Shown piece after piece: positions 15,994 to 24,806 of a stretch of 64,000 nt of DNA; position 1 is the stretch's first letter, and each line of letters opens with the position of its first letter. Location: assembly GCF_001612635.1 (NCBI RefSeq), contig NZ_BDAV01000002.1:124001-188000 (forward strand). Reading direction: 5' to 3'. This DNA is from Nocardia africana NBRC 100379. GTDB lineage: Bacteria; Actinomycetota; Actinomycetes; Mycobacteriales; Mycobacteriaceae. The position numbers and the translations under genes were made by a program. A model generated the notes under the pieces. The model was not told where the DNA came from and did not search any database. It saw only the letters and a list, made by a program, of their open reading frames with translations.

Positions 15994-17430
15994 CTACGGC
16001 CGCGCAGCAGGGGTTTCGGGCGCATCCGAGCCGGTCGCCAGCAGGGAATGGCGGCGGCTGTAGGTCAGGTAGACGATCGCGCCGACGGCGAACCAGACGG
16101 CGAAGCGCAACCACGTCACCGGCTGCAGATAGGTGATCAGCCAGATCGAGAAGCCGATGCCGAGCAGCGGCACCACCGGCATGCCCGGCGTGCGGAAGCC
16201 GCGCGGCAGATCCGGACTGCGATAGCGCAGCACGATCACCGCCGCACAGACCACGATGAAGGCCAGCAGGATGCCGATATTGGTCAGCTCGGCCGCCTGG
16301 CCGATCGGCAGCAGCCCGGCGATCACCGCCGACGCGACACCGACGATCCAGGTGATCCGCGTGGGCACCTGGCGTACCGGATGGGTTTTGGCAAACCATT
16401 GGGGCAGCAAGCCGTCCCGGCTCATCGAGTACCAGACGCGGGTCACGCCGAGCATGAAGGTGAACAGCACCGTCATGATGCCGACGATGGCCCCGGCCGC
16501 GATCAGACTGCCCAGCCCGGGCAGGCCGACGGATTCGAAGGCGGTCGACAGCCCGCTCTCCGGGTCGATGTCGGTGTAGCGCTGCATTCCGGTGAGGACC
16601 AGGCAGACCAGCACGTAGAGCACCATCGACACCGCCAGCGACAGCAGGATCGCCTTGGGCAGATGGCGTTTGGCGTCCACCGACTCCTCGGCGGCGGTCG
16701 ACATCGCGTCGTAGCCGAAGACCGCGAAGAAGACGGTCGCCGCCCCGGTGACCGCGCCGGACATTCCGAACGGGAAATACGGGTGGTAGTTGGCGGAATC
16801 GATGTGGAAGAACCCGACCGCGATCACCACCACGACGACCACGAGCTTCAGGCCCACCACGAAGGTTTCGAATCGCGCCGCGGCCCGGATACCCAGGTTC
16901 AACAGGGCGGCGATGAGCAGGCACAGCAGCGCGGCGAACAGATCCACCACGTGGCCGTGCCCGGTTCCCGGCGCACCCAGCATCCATTCGGGGAGCTCGA
17001 AATTCAACTGCCCCAACAGGAATTGGATGTAACCGGAGATGCCGATCGCCACCACCGACACGATCGCGGTGTATTCGAGCAGCAGATCCCAGCCGATGAA
17101 CCAGCCCACCGGCTCGCCGAGTACGGCGTAGCCGTAGGTGTAGGCCGAACCGGCGCGCGGAATGAGCCCCGCGAATTCGGCGTAGGACAGTGCGGCGGCG
17201 GCGCTCGCGACACCGGCGATCAGGAAGGACACGAGAACGGCCGGGCCGGCGGTCTGGTTCGCGACCGCACCGGCCAGGGTGAAGATGCCGGCGCCGATGA
17301 TCCCGCCCACCCCGATGGCGGTCAGCTGCCACAGCCCCAGCGTGCGATGGAGGGTGGTGGCGGATTCGTCCTGAATCTGGTCGATCGGCTTGCGCCGGAA
17401 GAACTCTCGCAGAGCGGGACCGGTTGGCAT
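15994..17430 (-). CDS. APC-superfamily cationic amino acid permease
   Basis: A 478-residue membrane protein with about 12-14 helices. The start at 17430 follows AAGGAGCGCCC; upstream in-frame codons read as non-coding. The first helix carries IGVGGIIGAGIFTLAG, the glycine-rich unwound segment that binds the amino-acid backbone in APC transporters. The following SYAEFAGLIPRAGSAYTYGY is the usual second signature. FGYDAMSTAAEESVDAKRHLP matches the cationic amino acid transporter (CAT) branch, which imports Arg, Lys or similar by proton coupling. The exact substrate is not determined. It is divergent from a P450 gene 153 bases away. Confidence 0.92.
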   Translation of the reverse strand: MPTGPALREFFRRKPIDQIQDESATTLHRTLGLWQLTAIGVGGIIGAGIFTLAGAVANQTAGPAVLVSFLIAGVASAAAALSYAEFAGLIPRAGSAYTYGYAVLGEPVGWFIGWDLLLEYTAIVSVVAIGISGYIQFLLGQLNFELPEWMLGAPGTGHGHVVDLFAALLCLLIAALLNLGIRAAARFETFVVGLKLVVVVVVIAVGFFHIDSANYHPYFPFGMSGAVTGAATVFFAVFGYDAMSTAAEESVDAKRHLPKAILLSLAVSMVLYVLVCLVLTGMQRYTDIDPESGLSTAFESVGLPGLGSLIAAGAIVGIMTVLFTFMLGVTRVWYSMSRDGLLPQWFAKTHPVRQVPTRITWIVGVASAVIAGLLPIGQAAELTNIGILLAFIVVCAAVIVLRYRSPDLPRGFRTPGMPVVPLLGIGFSIWLITYLQPVTWLRFAVWFAVGAIVYLTYSRRHSLLATGSDAPETPAARP

Positions 17431-17548
17431 GGGCGCTCCTTGTCCGAGGTGCGGCGCTGGTGAGCCCACAGTACCGATCTCACCTGCGGGTCGCCCGGTA
17501 TCGGCTTCGGTGAGCGAGGGACGGACCGCCACTCGATGAAACACGTTC

Positions 17549-17577
17549 TAGACATGCGTGGCGTTTTGTCTTACCGT
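17549..17577 (+). promoter_or_regulatory. Promoter for leaderless P450 mRNA
   Basis: TAGACA (17549-17554), a 17-base spacer and TACCGT (17572-17577) are followed after six bases by the ATG at 17584. The spacing places transcription start at or next to the A of the start codon, so the mRNA would be leaderless. This supports 17584 as the start. Confidence 0.6.
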
Positions 17578-17583
17578 CGAAAC

Positions 17584-18801
17584 ATGAGCAAGACGATGTC
17601 TCACGAGGCACGCTTCACCTTGCGTTCCGGCGACTCCTGGCGCGACCCGTGGCCGATGTACGCCGCCCTGCGCGAATCCGATCCGGTGCACCACGTCGTT
17701 CCCGAGAACCGCCCGCACGAGGACTACTACGTGCTCTCGCGCTACGCCGATATCTACGCGGCGGTGCGCGATCCGGAGACGTTCTCCTCGGCCCAGGGTC
17801 TGACGGTCGACTACAACAACCTCAGCGAGATCGGGCTCGGCGAGAACCGGCCGTTCGTCTTCACCGATCCGCCCGACCACACCGTCTTCCGGCGCCGCGT
17901 GGCCAAGGGGTTCACGCCGCGGCAGGTCCAGGAGATCCGGCCCGCGGTCGAGGCGTTCGTGATCGAGCGGGTGGAGAAGCTGCGCGCGGCCGGTGGCGGT
18001 GACATCTCGGTGGAGTTGTTCAAACCGCTGCCCACCATGGTGGTGGCGCACTATCTCGGTGTGCCGGAAGAGGACCGGGCGCAGTTCGATCGGTGGAGCG
18101 AGGCGATCGTGGCAGCCTCGGCGACCGGCGGCATCGAGCATGCCCAGGAGGCGGTCGGTGAGCTGAGCCAGTACTTCATCGCGATGATCGAGAAGCGCAA
18201 ACTCGAACCGGCGGACGACACCGTCTCCCATCTGGTGGCCTCCGGACTGGGCGCCGACGGCGACTTCGGCGAAATCCTGCAGATCATCGGCTTCGCGTTC
18301 ACGATGATCACCGGCGGCAACGACACCACCACCGGAAATCTGGGTGGCGCGGTGCAATTGCTGACCAGCTACCCCGAGCAGCGCCGCCGTCTGCTCGACG
18401 ATCCCGGCCTGATACCGGGCGCGGTCGACGAATTTCTCCGCATGACCTCGCCGGTGCAGGGTCTGGCCCGCACCACCACCCGCGATGTCGAGATCGAGGG
18501 CGTCACCATCCCGGCGGGCCGGCGGGTGCTGATGCTGTACGCGTCGGCCAATCGGGACGAGCGCGAATATGGTTCGGACGCAAGTGAACTCGACGTGACG
18601 CGGAATCCGAAGAACATTCTCACCTTCGGCAACGGCAACCACCACTGCCTCGGCGCGGCCGCCGCCCGCATGCAGGCCACCATCGCGCTGCGGGAACTGC
18701 TGGCCCGCTGCCCGGACTTCAGCGTCGATCCGGACGGCGTCCGATACACCGAGGGCAATTACGTGCGCTGGCCGGTCAACGTCCCCTTCGTGCCGGCATG
18801 A
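17584..18801 (+). CDS. Cytochrome P450
   Basis: A 405-residue P450 starting at the ATG 17584, chosen because a promoter sits directly upstream and the family N-terminus aligns there. The I-helix TMITGGNDTTTGNL, ExxR in VDEFLRM and heme loop FGNGNHHCLGAAAARMQ (Cys355) are all present. The PDHTVFRRRVAKGFTPRQV region is typical of actinobacterial steroid/terpene-type and broad-specificity P450s. The TetR regulator 70 bases downstream on the same strand may control it. No redox partner is adjacent. The stop codon lies inside a strong inverted repeat (18794-18857). Confidence 0.92.
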   Translation: MSKTMSHEARFTLRSGDSWRDPWPMYAALRESDPVHHVVPENRPHEDYYVLSRYADIYAAVRDPETFSSAQGLTVDYNNLSEIGLGENRPFVFTDPPDHTVFRRRVAKGFTPRQVQEIRPAVEAFVIERVEKLRAAGGGDISVELFKPLPTMVVAHYLGVPEEDRAQFDRWSEAIVAASATGGIEHAQEAVGELSQYFIAMIEKRKLEPADDTVSHLVASGLGADGDFGEILQIIGFAFTMITGGNDTTTGNLGGAVQLLTSYPEQRRRLLDDPGLIPGAVDEFLRMTSPVQGLARTTTRDVEIEGVTIPAGRRVLMLYASANRDEREYGSDASELDVTRNPKNILTFGNGNHHCLGAAAARMQATIALRELLARCPDFSVDPDGVRYTEGNYVRWPVNVPFVPA

Positions 18802-18857
18802 GCGATCAGGCGCGGAGGCGGGAGCGAAGCGTAACCACGCAGCGCCCGCTCATGCCG
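18794..18857. repeat. Inverted repeat spanning P450 stop and TetR leader
   Basis: CGGCATGAGCG (18794-18804) and CGCTCATGCCG (18847-18857) are exact complements, and with mismatches the pairing extends outward to CCTTCG/CGAAAGG. The 42-base spacer is purine-rich (GGAGGCGGGAGCGAAGCG). A third partial copy, CATGAGCGA, forms the TetR start region. The structure may end P450 transcription, limit read-through into the regulator, or be a remnant of a small dispersed repeat. Confidence 0.6.
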
Positions 18858-18871
18858 ACGAAAGGCACAGC

Positions 18872-19438
18872 ATGAGCGACTGGCTGGCGCATCCGCGCTC
18901 CCTGCAGGCCGCCGAGCGGATCCTGGACGCCGCGGCGAGTTTGTTCTCCGAACGCGGCGTGAACGCGACCCAGATGGGCGATATCGCCAAGGCCGCCGGC
19001 TGCTCGCGGGCGACGCTGTACCGCTACTTCGACAGCCGGCAGGCGGTGCAGCTGGCGTATGTGCATCGCGAGGCGCGGCGGGTGGGCGCCCGCGTCACCG
19101 CCGAGATCGGGATGATCGCCGACCCCGGCGAACGCGCCGTCGCCGCAGTGCTGGCCAGCCTCCGCGCGGTACGTTCGGACCCGCTGCTGATCGCGTGGTT
19201 CCGGCCCGGCGACGCCGGAGCGACCCTGCAGATCGCCCAGACCTCCGAGGTGATCGAGGCCCTCGCCCGCTCGCTGTTCGCCCCGGAAACGCCCTCGGCA
19301 CATGATGATCGGTCGCAGTTGGCCCGCTGGCTGACCCGGATAATCGTCTCTCTGCTCACAGTGCCCGGCCGGGACGAGGCCGAGGAGCGCGACATGCTGG
19401 AGCGCTTCATCGCCCCGCTCGTCGCCCGGGCCGGCTGA
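18872..19438 (+). CDS. TetR-family transcriptional regulator
   Basis: The 188-residue protein has an N-terminal TetR helix-turn-helix (~13-60): AAERILDAAASLFSERGVNA then MGDIAKAAGCSRATLYRYF. A variable ligand-binding helical domain follows. The ATG at 18872 follows GACGAAAGGCACAGC. It sits 70 bases after the P450 gene in the same direction, with an inverted repeat in the gap, and before an acyl-CoA dehydrogenase gene. Regulators next to P450 genes in actinobacteria commonly respond to the P450 substrate, but this is inference. Confidence 0.92.
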   Translation: MSDWLAHPRSLQAAERILDAAASLFSERGVNATQMGDIAKAAGCSRATLYRYFDSRQAVQLAYVHREARRVGARVTAEIGMIADPGERAVAAVLASLRAVRSDPLLIAWFRPGDAGATLQIAQTSEVIEALARSLFAPETPSAHDDRSQLARWLTRIIVSLLTVPGRDEAEERDMLERFIAPLVARAG

Positions 19439-19504
19439 CCCCGCTTCCCCGGCGCCACCCGCGGAGCCCCGGCCATGCCACGCCGGAGCCGTCCCGGCGA
19501 CGGC

Positions 19505-19533
19505 ACGCCCGCGCACCTTGCGCGCGCGGGCGT
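19505..19533 (+). terminator. GC-rich hairpin between TetR and acyl-CoA dehydrogenase genes
   Basis: ACGCCCGCGC (19505-19514) pairs perfectly with GCGCGGGCGT (19524-19533) over a nine-base loop. It lies 66 bases after the TetR stop and 20 before the dehydrogenase start. It may separate the two transcripts, though it is close to the next gene's expected promoter. Confidence 0.45.
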
Positions 19534-19552
19534 CGCCCAGCAGTCTGGGGAT

Positions 19553-21352
19553 ATGGATTCGCTCATCATGTCCGCTCGCGACCTCGATTTCCTGCTCTAC
19601 GAGTGGCTCGACGTGACCGGGCTGACCGAGCGCGAGCGCTACCGGGAACACAGCCGCGAGACCTTCGATCAGGTGCTCGCGCTGAGCCGGGAGCTGGCCG
19701 AGAAGTACTTCGCCCCGCACAACCGCCGGGGCGATCTGCACGAGCCGACCTTCGACGGCGAGAAGGTGCACATCATTCCGGAGGTGGCGACGGCGCTGTC
19801 GGCCTTCGCGGAGGCCGGATTCGTCGGTGCCGCGATGGACGAGCGAGTGGGCGGTATGCAATTGCCGCATACGGTCTTCACCGCCTGCATGGCGTGGTTC
19901 TACGCCGCCAATGTGGCGACCGCCAGCTACGCGCTGCTGACCATCGGCAACGCCAACCTGCTCGCCTCGCACGCGGATTCGCAGCAGCTCGACCGCTTCG
20001 TGCGGCCGATGCTGACCGGGCGCTACTTCGGCACGATGGCACTGTCGGAACCCCAGGCGGGTTCCTCGCTGGCCGACATCACCACCAAGGCCGTTCCGCA
20101 GGACGACGGCACCTACCGGCTGTTCGGGCGCAAGATGTGGATCTCCGGCGGTGACCACGACCTGTCGGAGAACATCGTGCATCTGGTCCTGGCGCGCATA
20201 CCCGGATCGGATGCCGGAACCCGCGGCATCTCGCTGTTCATCGTGCCGAAATACCTTCCCGCCGAGGACGGTTCGCTCGGTGAGCGCAACGATGTGGTGC
20301 TGGCCGGGATCAACCACAAGATGGGCTGGCGCGGCACGGTGAACACGGCGCCGGTCTTCGGCGACGGGGCGTTCACGCCCGGCGGCGCACCGGGCGCGGT
20401 CGGCTATCTGGTGGGTGAGCCGAATCGCGGACTGACCTACATGTTCCACATGATGAACGAGGCGCGCCTCGGCGTCGGCCTGGCGGCTACCGCGTTGGGC
20501 TACACCGGCTTCCTCAAGGCCCTCGACTACGCCCGCAACCGGCCGCAGGGCCGCCCGGTGACGGTGAAGGGCGGGGCGAGCCCGCAGGTCCCGATCGCGC
20601 AGCACCCGGACGTTCGCCGGATGTTGCTGGCGCAGAAGGCCTATGCCGAGGGCGCGCTCGGCCTGCAGTTGTACTGCGGCACGCTGATCGACCGCCAGCG
20701 CAGCGCCGTGGACGCCGACGAGGCGCAGCGCGTCGCCCTGTTACTGCGGGTACTGACGCCGATCGCCAAGAGCTGGCCGAGCCAGTGGTGCCTGGCCGCC
20801 AACGACCTCGCCATCCAAGTGCACGGCGGCGCAGGGTACACCCGCGACTACGACGTCGAACAGCATTACCGCGACAACCGCCTCAATCCGATTCACGAAG
20901 GGACACACGGCATTCAGAGCCTGGACCTGCTCGGCCGGGCCGTGGTCGCGGACGGCGGTGCGGCACTGACCCTGCTGCTCGACACCATGGGCGAAACGGT
21001 CGACCGGGCGCGCGCGACCGGCGACGGCGAACTCGGCGATTTCGCCGATGCGCTGGCCGCGGCGGCCGGACGCATCGCGACCACCACCGCCACGGTGTGG
21101 CGCGACGCCGATCCGGAAGCGGCACTGGCGAATTCGTCCGCCTACCTGGAGGCGTTCGGGCATGTGGTGCTGGCCTGGATCTGGCTGGAGCAGGCGGTGG
21201 CCGCCGCGCGCGGATCCGAGGACTTCCACCGCGGTAAGCGGGTCGCGGCACGGTACTTCTTCCACTGGGAATTGCCCCGTACCGCACCGCTTTTCGATCT
21301 GCTCGACGCGATGGATCGCACCACGACCGACCTCGACGACGCCTGGCTCTAG
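19553..21352 (+). CDS. Acyl-CoA dehydrogenase, long (FadE5-type) form
   Basis: The 599-residue flavoenzyme catalyses the first step of beta-oxidation, alpha,beta-dehydrogenation of an acyl-CoA with electrons passed to ETF. The length, with an extra N-terminal helical segment and a C-terminal DUF-like extension, matches the ~610-residue FadE5-like group rather than 380-residue short forms. FAD and substrate segments include MALSEPQAGSSLADI and KMWISGGDHDLSENIVHLVL. The base is the glutamate in NPIHEGTHGIQSLD. The start at 19553 follows CAGTCTGGGGAT, which could be a -10 element (leaderless); an ATG at 19568 is the alternative. Chain-length specificity is not readable from motifs. Confidence 0.92.
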   Translation: MDSLIMSARDLDFLLYEWLDVTGLTERERYREHSRETFDQVLALSRELAEKYFAPHNRRGDLHEPTFDGEKVHIIPEVATALSAFAEAGFVGAAMDERVGGMQLPHTVFTACMAWFYAANVATASYALLTIGNANLLASHADSQQLDRFVRPMLTGRYFGTMALSEPQAGSSLADITTKAVPQDDGTYRLFGRKMWISGGDHDLSENIVHLVLARIPGSDAGTRGISLFIVPKYLPAEDGSLGERNDVVLAGINHKMGWRGTVNTAPVFGDGAFTPGGAPGAVGYLVGEPNRGLTYMFHMMNEARLGVGLAATALGYTGFLKALDYARNRPQGRPVTVKGGASPQVPIAQHPDVRRMLLAQKAYAEGALGLQLYCGTLIDRQRSAVDADEAQRVALLLRVLTPIAKSWPSQWCLAANDLAIQVHGGAGYTRDYDVEQHYRDNRLNPIHEGTHGIQSLDLLGRAVVADGGAALTLLLDTMGETVDRARATGDGELGDFADALAAAAGRIATTTATVWRDADPEAALANSSAYLEAFGHVVLAWIWLEQAVAAARGSEDFHRGKRVAARYFFHWELPRTAPLFDLLDAMDRTTTDLDDAWL

Positions 21353-21423
21353 CACACCGGGCCGGGCGGCGCCGACCCCTCCTGGCGATATTCGGCCATC
21401 GAACCGCCGACTAATCTGGCCCG

Positions 21424-22200
21424 GTGGAGACGCACCCGGTGGAGATGGGCTGGCAGCAGCTGGCGCAGCAGTGCCTCGTCGACGAGGACGAGGCGATCAT
21501 CGCGCTGAACAAGCCCGCCGGGATCGCCGTGACCGGGGAGCGCCACGACACCGATCTGGTCGAGCTGGCCGCGGCCGAGGGGATCACCCTCTACCCGGTG
21601 CACCGCATCGACAAGGTCACCTCGGGCCTGGTGCTGTTCGCGAAGGATCTGGCCGCACACGGCGGACTGACCAGGCAGTTCACCAAGCGCACGGCCGACA
21701 AGCGGTATCTGGTCGTCACCGCTGCCACCGATCTGCCCGATACCGGTGTCATCGACCTGCCGTTGAGTGTCGGGCGCAAGAACCGGGTGCGGATCGCGGC
21801 ACCGCGCGACACCATCCGGCGGGAGGGGCAGGTATGGACGGTCGACGAGAGCGATCTGCTGGCCGGTAAGAACTATCCGTCCCGGACCGAGTTCACCACG
21901 GTGGCCCGGACCGATCGGCACACGGTCCTGCTGGCCCGGCCGATCACCGGTCGGCGTCACCAGATCCGGGTCCACCTGGCCTGGATCGGCTATCCGATCG
22001 CGGGCGATCCGCTGTTCGACAAGTCGGGTGAGTACGCGCGCACTCATCTGCACTCGCTGTCGTTGCGAGTGGAGGCGCCGTGGCGGGCGGATGCCGAACT
22101 CGCGTTGACCGCCACACCGGGTGCGGACTTCTTCTCGACGGGGTCGCGGCCGATCATCGACGATCCGGCCGCCCTGCTCGCGCAGATCGCCGTAGAATAG
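21424..22200 (+). CDS. RluA-family pseudouridine synthase
   Basis: A 258-residue RNA pseudouridine synthase. The catalytic motif HRIDKVTSGLVLFAKD carries the conserved aspartate that attacks uridine C1'. The ALNKPAGIAV strand and RRHQIRVHLAWIGYPIAGDP motif are the other RluA signatures. An N-terminal S4 RNA-binding domain is absent, as in RluA/TruC-like members. The target RNA site cannot be predicted. The GTG at 21424 is six bases after TAATCT, consistent with a leaderless message; in-frame starts at 21439 or 21445 are possible. The stop codon lies in a small hairpin (22197-22211). Confidence 0.88.
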   Translation: METHPVEMGWQQLAQQCLVDEDEAIIALNKPAGIAVTGERHDTDLVELAAAEGITLYPVHRIDKVTSGLVLFAKDLAAHGGLTRQFTKRTADKRYLVVTAATDLPDTGVIDLPLSVGRKNRVRIAAPRDTIRREGQVWTVDESDLLAGKNYPSRTEFTTVARTDRHTVLLARPITGRRHQIRVHLAWIGYPIAGDPLFDKSGEYARTHLHSLSLRVEAPWRADAELALTATPGADFFSTGSRPIIDDPAALLAQIAVE

Positions 22201-22211
22201 CGGTTCGCTAT
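22197..22211 (+). terminator. Small hairpin overlapping the pseudouridine synthase stop codon
   Basis: ATAGCG (22197-22202, containing the TAG stop) pairs with CGCTAT (22206-22211) over a GTT loop and is followed by AAAAGG. The 6-bp stem is short; termination is plausible but not strong. Confidence 0.4.
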
Positions 22212-22387
22212 AAAAGGTGGCCTCCGTCACGCAGACGGCACGCTGAGGACCTTCTACTCTGGACAAGTGCCGTATCGGCACGCATGCGGCCGAAGCGATC
22301 ACACCCGGGGGCCGATTCCACACGGGCTCGCACAGGTCGTTCCCGGCGACGGGCGCAACGGTGCGATCCCACGAGAAAGCGGACGCC

Positions 22388-23167
22388 ATGATTCTGTTGG
22401 CACAGCTCAGCGATACTCACTTCGACCTGGATCCGCGCAACGCCGACCGAGTCGCCGCCGTCCTCGGCTACCTCGACCGATTACCGCGCCGGCCCGACGC
22501 CATCCTCGTGACCGGCGACCTCACCGAATCCGGCACCCTCGCCCAGTACGAACAGGCGCGCAAATCGCTGACCACCGACATCCCGCTGTACGTCCTGCCC
22601 GGCAACCACGACGACCGCGCGAATCTGCGGCAGACGCTGCTCGACGGCCCCGCCGAGGACGGACCGATCAATCAGGCCGTCGATATCGGCGGGCTCACCG
22701 TGGCACTGCTCGATTCCACGATTCCCGGTTCGGGCGGCGGCGAACTGGGCGAGCGAACCTACGCGTGGCTGGACCGGCTGCTGGCCGCCACGCCCGCGGA
22801 CTCCTCCGTGCTGGTGGCGATGCACCACCCGCCGGTGCCGATGTACTCGACGGTGGTCGATCCCATCCGGCTCGCCGATCCGCAACGGCTGGAGCGCACC
22901 GTCGCCGGTGATGCGCGGATCCTCGGCGTGCTCACCGGACATATGCACGCCATGGGCACGACGCTGTTCGGCGGGCGGCCGCTGGTGGTGGCGCCCAGCG
23001 TGGCCTCGGCGATCGGCGGGGCGTGGGAGGTCGAGGAGCCCGGCGACGTTCCGATCGACTACGCGCCCGATCCGTCCGTGGTGCTGCACGCCGTCGCCGA
23101 CCGGCGGCTGACCTCGATCGTCCGCACCGTGCCGATGGGCGGGCGAATCCGCGTACAACCGCGCTGA
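22388..23167 (+). CDS. Calcineurin-like metallophosphoesterase (CpdA/3',5'-cNMP phosphodiesterase-like)
   Basis: A 259-residue dimetal phosphoesterase. All metal-ligand motifs are in order: LSDTHFD, LVTGDLTESG, LPGNHDDRA, MHHPPVP and LTGHMHAMG. The spacing resembles E. coli CpdA and mycobacterial Rv0805-type cyclic-nucleotide phosphodiesterases, which also act on other phosphodiesters, so cAMP hydrolysis is a reasonable but unproven role. The ATG at 22388 follows GAGAAAGCGGACGCC. The protein has no signal peptide and should be cytosolic. The 187 bases upstream contain only the small hairpin at 22197. Confidence 0.88.
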   Translation: MILLAQLSDTHFDLDPRNADRVAAVLGYLDRLPRRPDAILVTGDLTESGTLAQYEQARKSLTTDIPLYVLPGNHDDRANLRQTLLDGPAEDGPINQAVDIGGLTVALLDSTIPGSGGGELGERTYAWLDRLLAATPADSSVLVAMHHPPVPMYSTVVDPIRLADPQRLERTVAGDARILGVLTGHMHAMGTTLFGGRPLVVAPSVASAIGGAWEVEEPGDVPIDYAPDPSVVLHAVADRRLTSIVRTVPMGGRIRVQPR

Positions 23168-23248
23168 GCAGGGTTTCCGGAACGGGGTTCGGAGGCGGCG
23201 GCACGCGCCTACAGTGGAGATACTGTTCTCGATTCGAGGAGCGCGCGC

Positions 23249-24727
23249 ATGCCCGCTACCAAGCCGTCGATCATCATCGTCGGAGCCGGGTTCGGGGGAC
23301 TCGGTGCGGCAATCGAGCTGCAGCGCAACGGTTTCGACGACATCACCATTCTGGAACGGGCGAGCGACCTGGGCGGGGTGTGGCGGGAGAACACCTATCC
23401 GGGCGCGGCCTGCGACGTGCCCTCACCGCTGTACTCGTTCTCCTACGAACCGAAACCGGATTGGCCGCATCGCTACTCCGGTCAGACCGAAATCCTCGGC
23501 TACCTGCATGCGGTGGCGATGAAACATCGGCTGCTCGAGCGGATCCGATTCGATGCCGACGTCACCGAGGCGAGCTTCGACGAGCACGCCGGGCGCTGGA
23601 CGGTCCGCACCGCCGACGGCGACATCCGGTCCGCCGACGTGCTGATCAGCGCGGTCGGACAGCTGTCGCGCCCGCGGTTGCCCGATATCGCGGGCATCGA
23701 GACGTTCACCGGGCCGTCGTTCCATTCCGCGCAGTGGGATCACGATGTCGACCTCGCCGGAAAGCGGGTCGCGGTGATCGGAACCGGCGCCAGCGCAATT
23801 CAATTCGTGCCCGCCATCGCCCCCGAGGTGGCGCAGCTGACGCTCTTCCAGCGAACCGCCGCCTGGGTGGTGCGGCGCACCGATCGCGAGTACCGGCCGA
23901 TCCATCACGCGCTGTTCGAACACGTCCCCGGGCTGCGGCTGGCCCAACGCCTGTGGGTGTGGTGCTTCCTGGAGTTCTTCGCCCTGGGCTTGGCCGCCTT
24001 TCCGCCGATCCGGCGCATCGCGACCTGGCTGGGCACCCGCGCGCTTCGCCACGACGTGCCCGATCCGCACTTGCGCGCGAAGCTGACCCCCGACTATCCG
24101 GTGCTGTGCAAACGGGTGCTGTTCTCCAACGAGTACTACCCGGCGCTGGTGCGGCCGAATGTGGACGTCGTGACCGAGCCGATCGCCGAGGTGGTGCCCG
24201 AGGGCGTGCGCACCGCGGACGGGACGGTGCACCCGGCCGATGTGATCGTCTACGGCACCGGCTTCAAGGGCAGCGAATTCCTCTGGCCGATCCGGATATC
24301 CGGGCGCGACGGCGCGGAACTGGAGAAGGTGTGGGCCGAGGGGGCCCGGGCCTATCTCGGGATGACGGTGCCGGGATTTCCGAATCTGTTCCTGATGTAC
24401 GGGCCCAACACCAATCTCGGCGTCGGCTCGATCATCTACATGATCGAATGTCAGGCCCGCTACATCCGGCAGGCCGTGGCCTATCTGAGCGACCATCCGG
24501 GCTCCTGTCTCGAGGTGAAGCCCGAGACCGCGGCCGCCTTCGACGCGCACACCCAGCGCCGGTTGCTGCGCACGCCGTGGACCGCGTGCTCGAGCTGGTA
24601 CCGCAATGCCGCCGGGCGGATCACCAACAACTGGCCCGGCACCGTCACCGCGTACCGCATGCGCACCCGGTCGCTGAATCCCGACGACTACGTGCTGCGC
24701 GCACCGGAACCGGTCCATACGTCATGA
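23249..24727 (+). CDS. Flavin-containing monooxygenase, Baeyer-Villiger type
   Basis: A 492-residue FAD/NADPH enzyme that inserts oxygen next to a ketone or oxidises a heteroatom. Two Rossmann fingerprints are present, GAGFGG (12-17, FAD) and GTGASA (~182, NADPH). Between them the Baeyer-Villiger fingerprint FxGxxxHxxxW is intact as FTGPSFHSAQW (153-163). The closing YGTGFKGSEFLWPI and MYGPNTNLGVGS motifs are usual for this class, including mycobacterial EthA/MymA relatives. The ATG at 23249 follows GAGGAGCGCGC. Tandem -10-like elements (TACAGT, TACTGT) lie 20-40 bases upstream. The substrate is unknown. Confidence 0.9.
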   Translation: MPATKPSIIIVGAGFGGLGAAIELQRNGFDDITILERASDLGGVWRENTYPGAACDVPSPLYSFSYEPKPDWPHRYSGQTEILGYLHAVAMKHRLLERIRFDADVTEASFDEHAGRWTVRTADGDIRSADVLISAVGQLSRPRLPDIAGIETFTGPSFHSAQWDHDVDLAGKRVAVIGTGASAIQFVPAIAPEVAQLTLFQRTAAWVVRRTDREYRPIHHALFEHVPGLRLAQRLWVWCFLEFFALGLAAFPPIRRIATWLGTRALRHDVPDPHLRAKLTPDYPVLCKRVLFSNEYYPALVRPNVDVVTEPIAEVVPEGVRTADGTVHPADVIVYGTGFKGSEFLWPIRISGRDGAELEKVWAEGARAYLGMTVPGFPNLFLMYGPNTNLGVGSIIYMIECQARYIRQAVAYLSDHPGSCLEVKPETAAAFDAHTQRRLLRTPWTACSSWYRNAAGRITNNWPGTVTAYRMRTRSLNPDDYVLRAPEPVHTS

Positions 24728-24806
24728 CCAGCAGACGTGGTCCGCGTGCGGCCGGCGCCCCGGCGAGGGCCGTCCCGCAGTCCGCCGGTGCTGGCAGACT
24801 TGAGCC

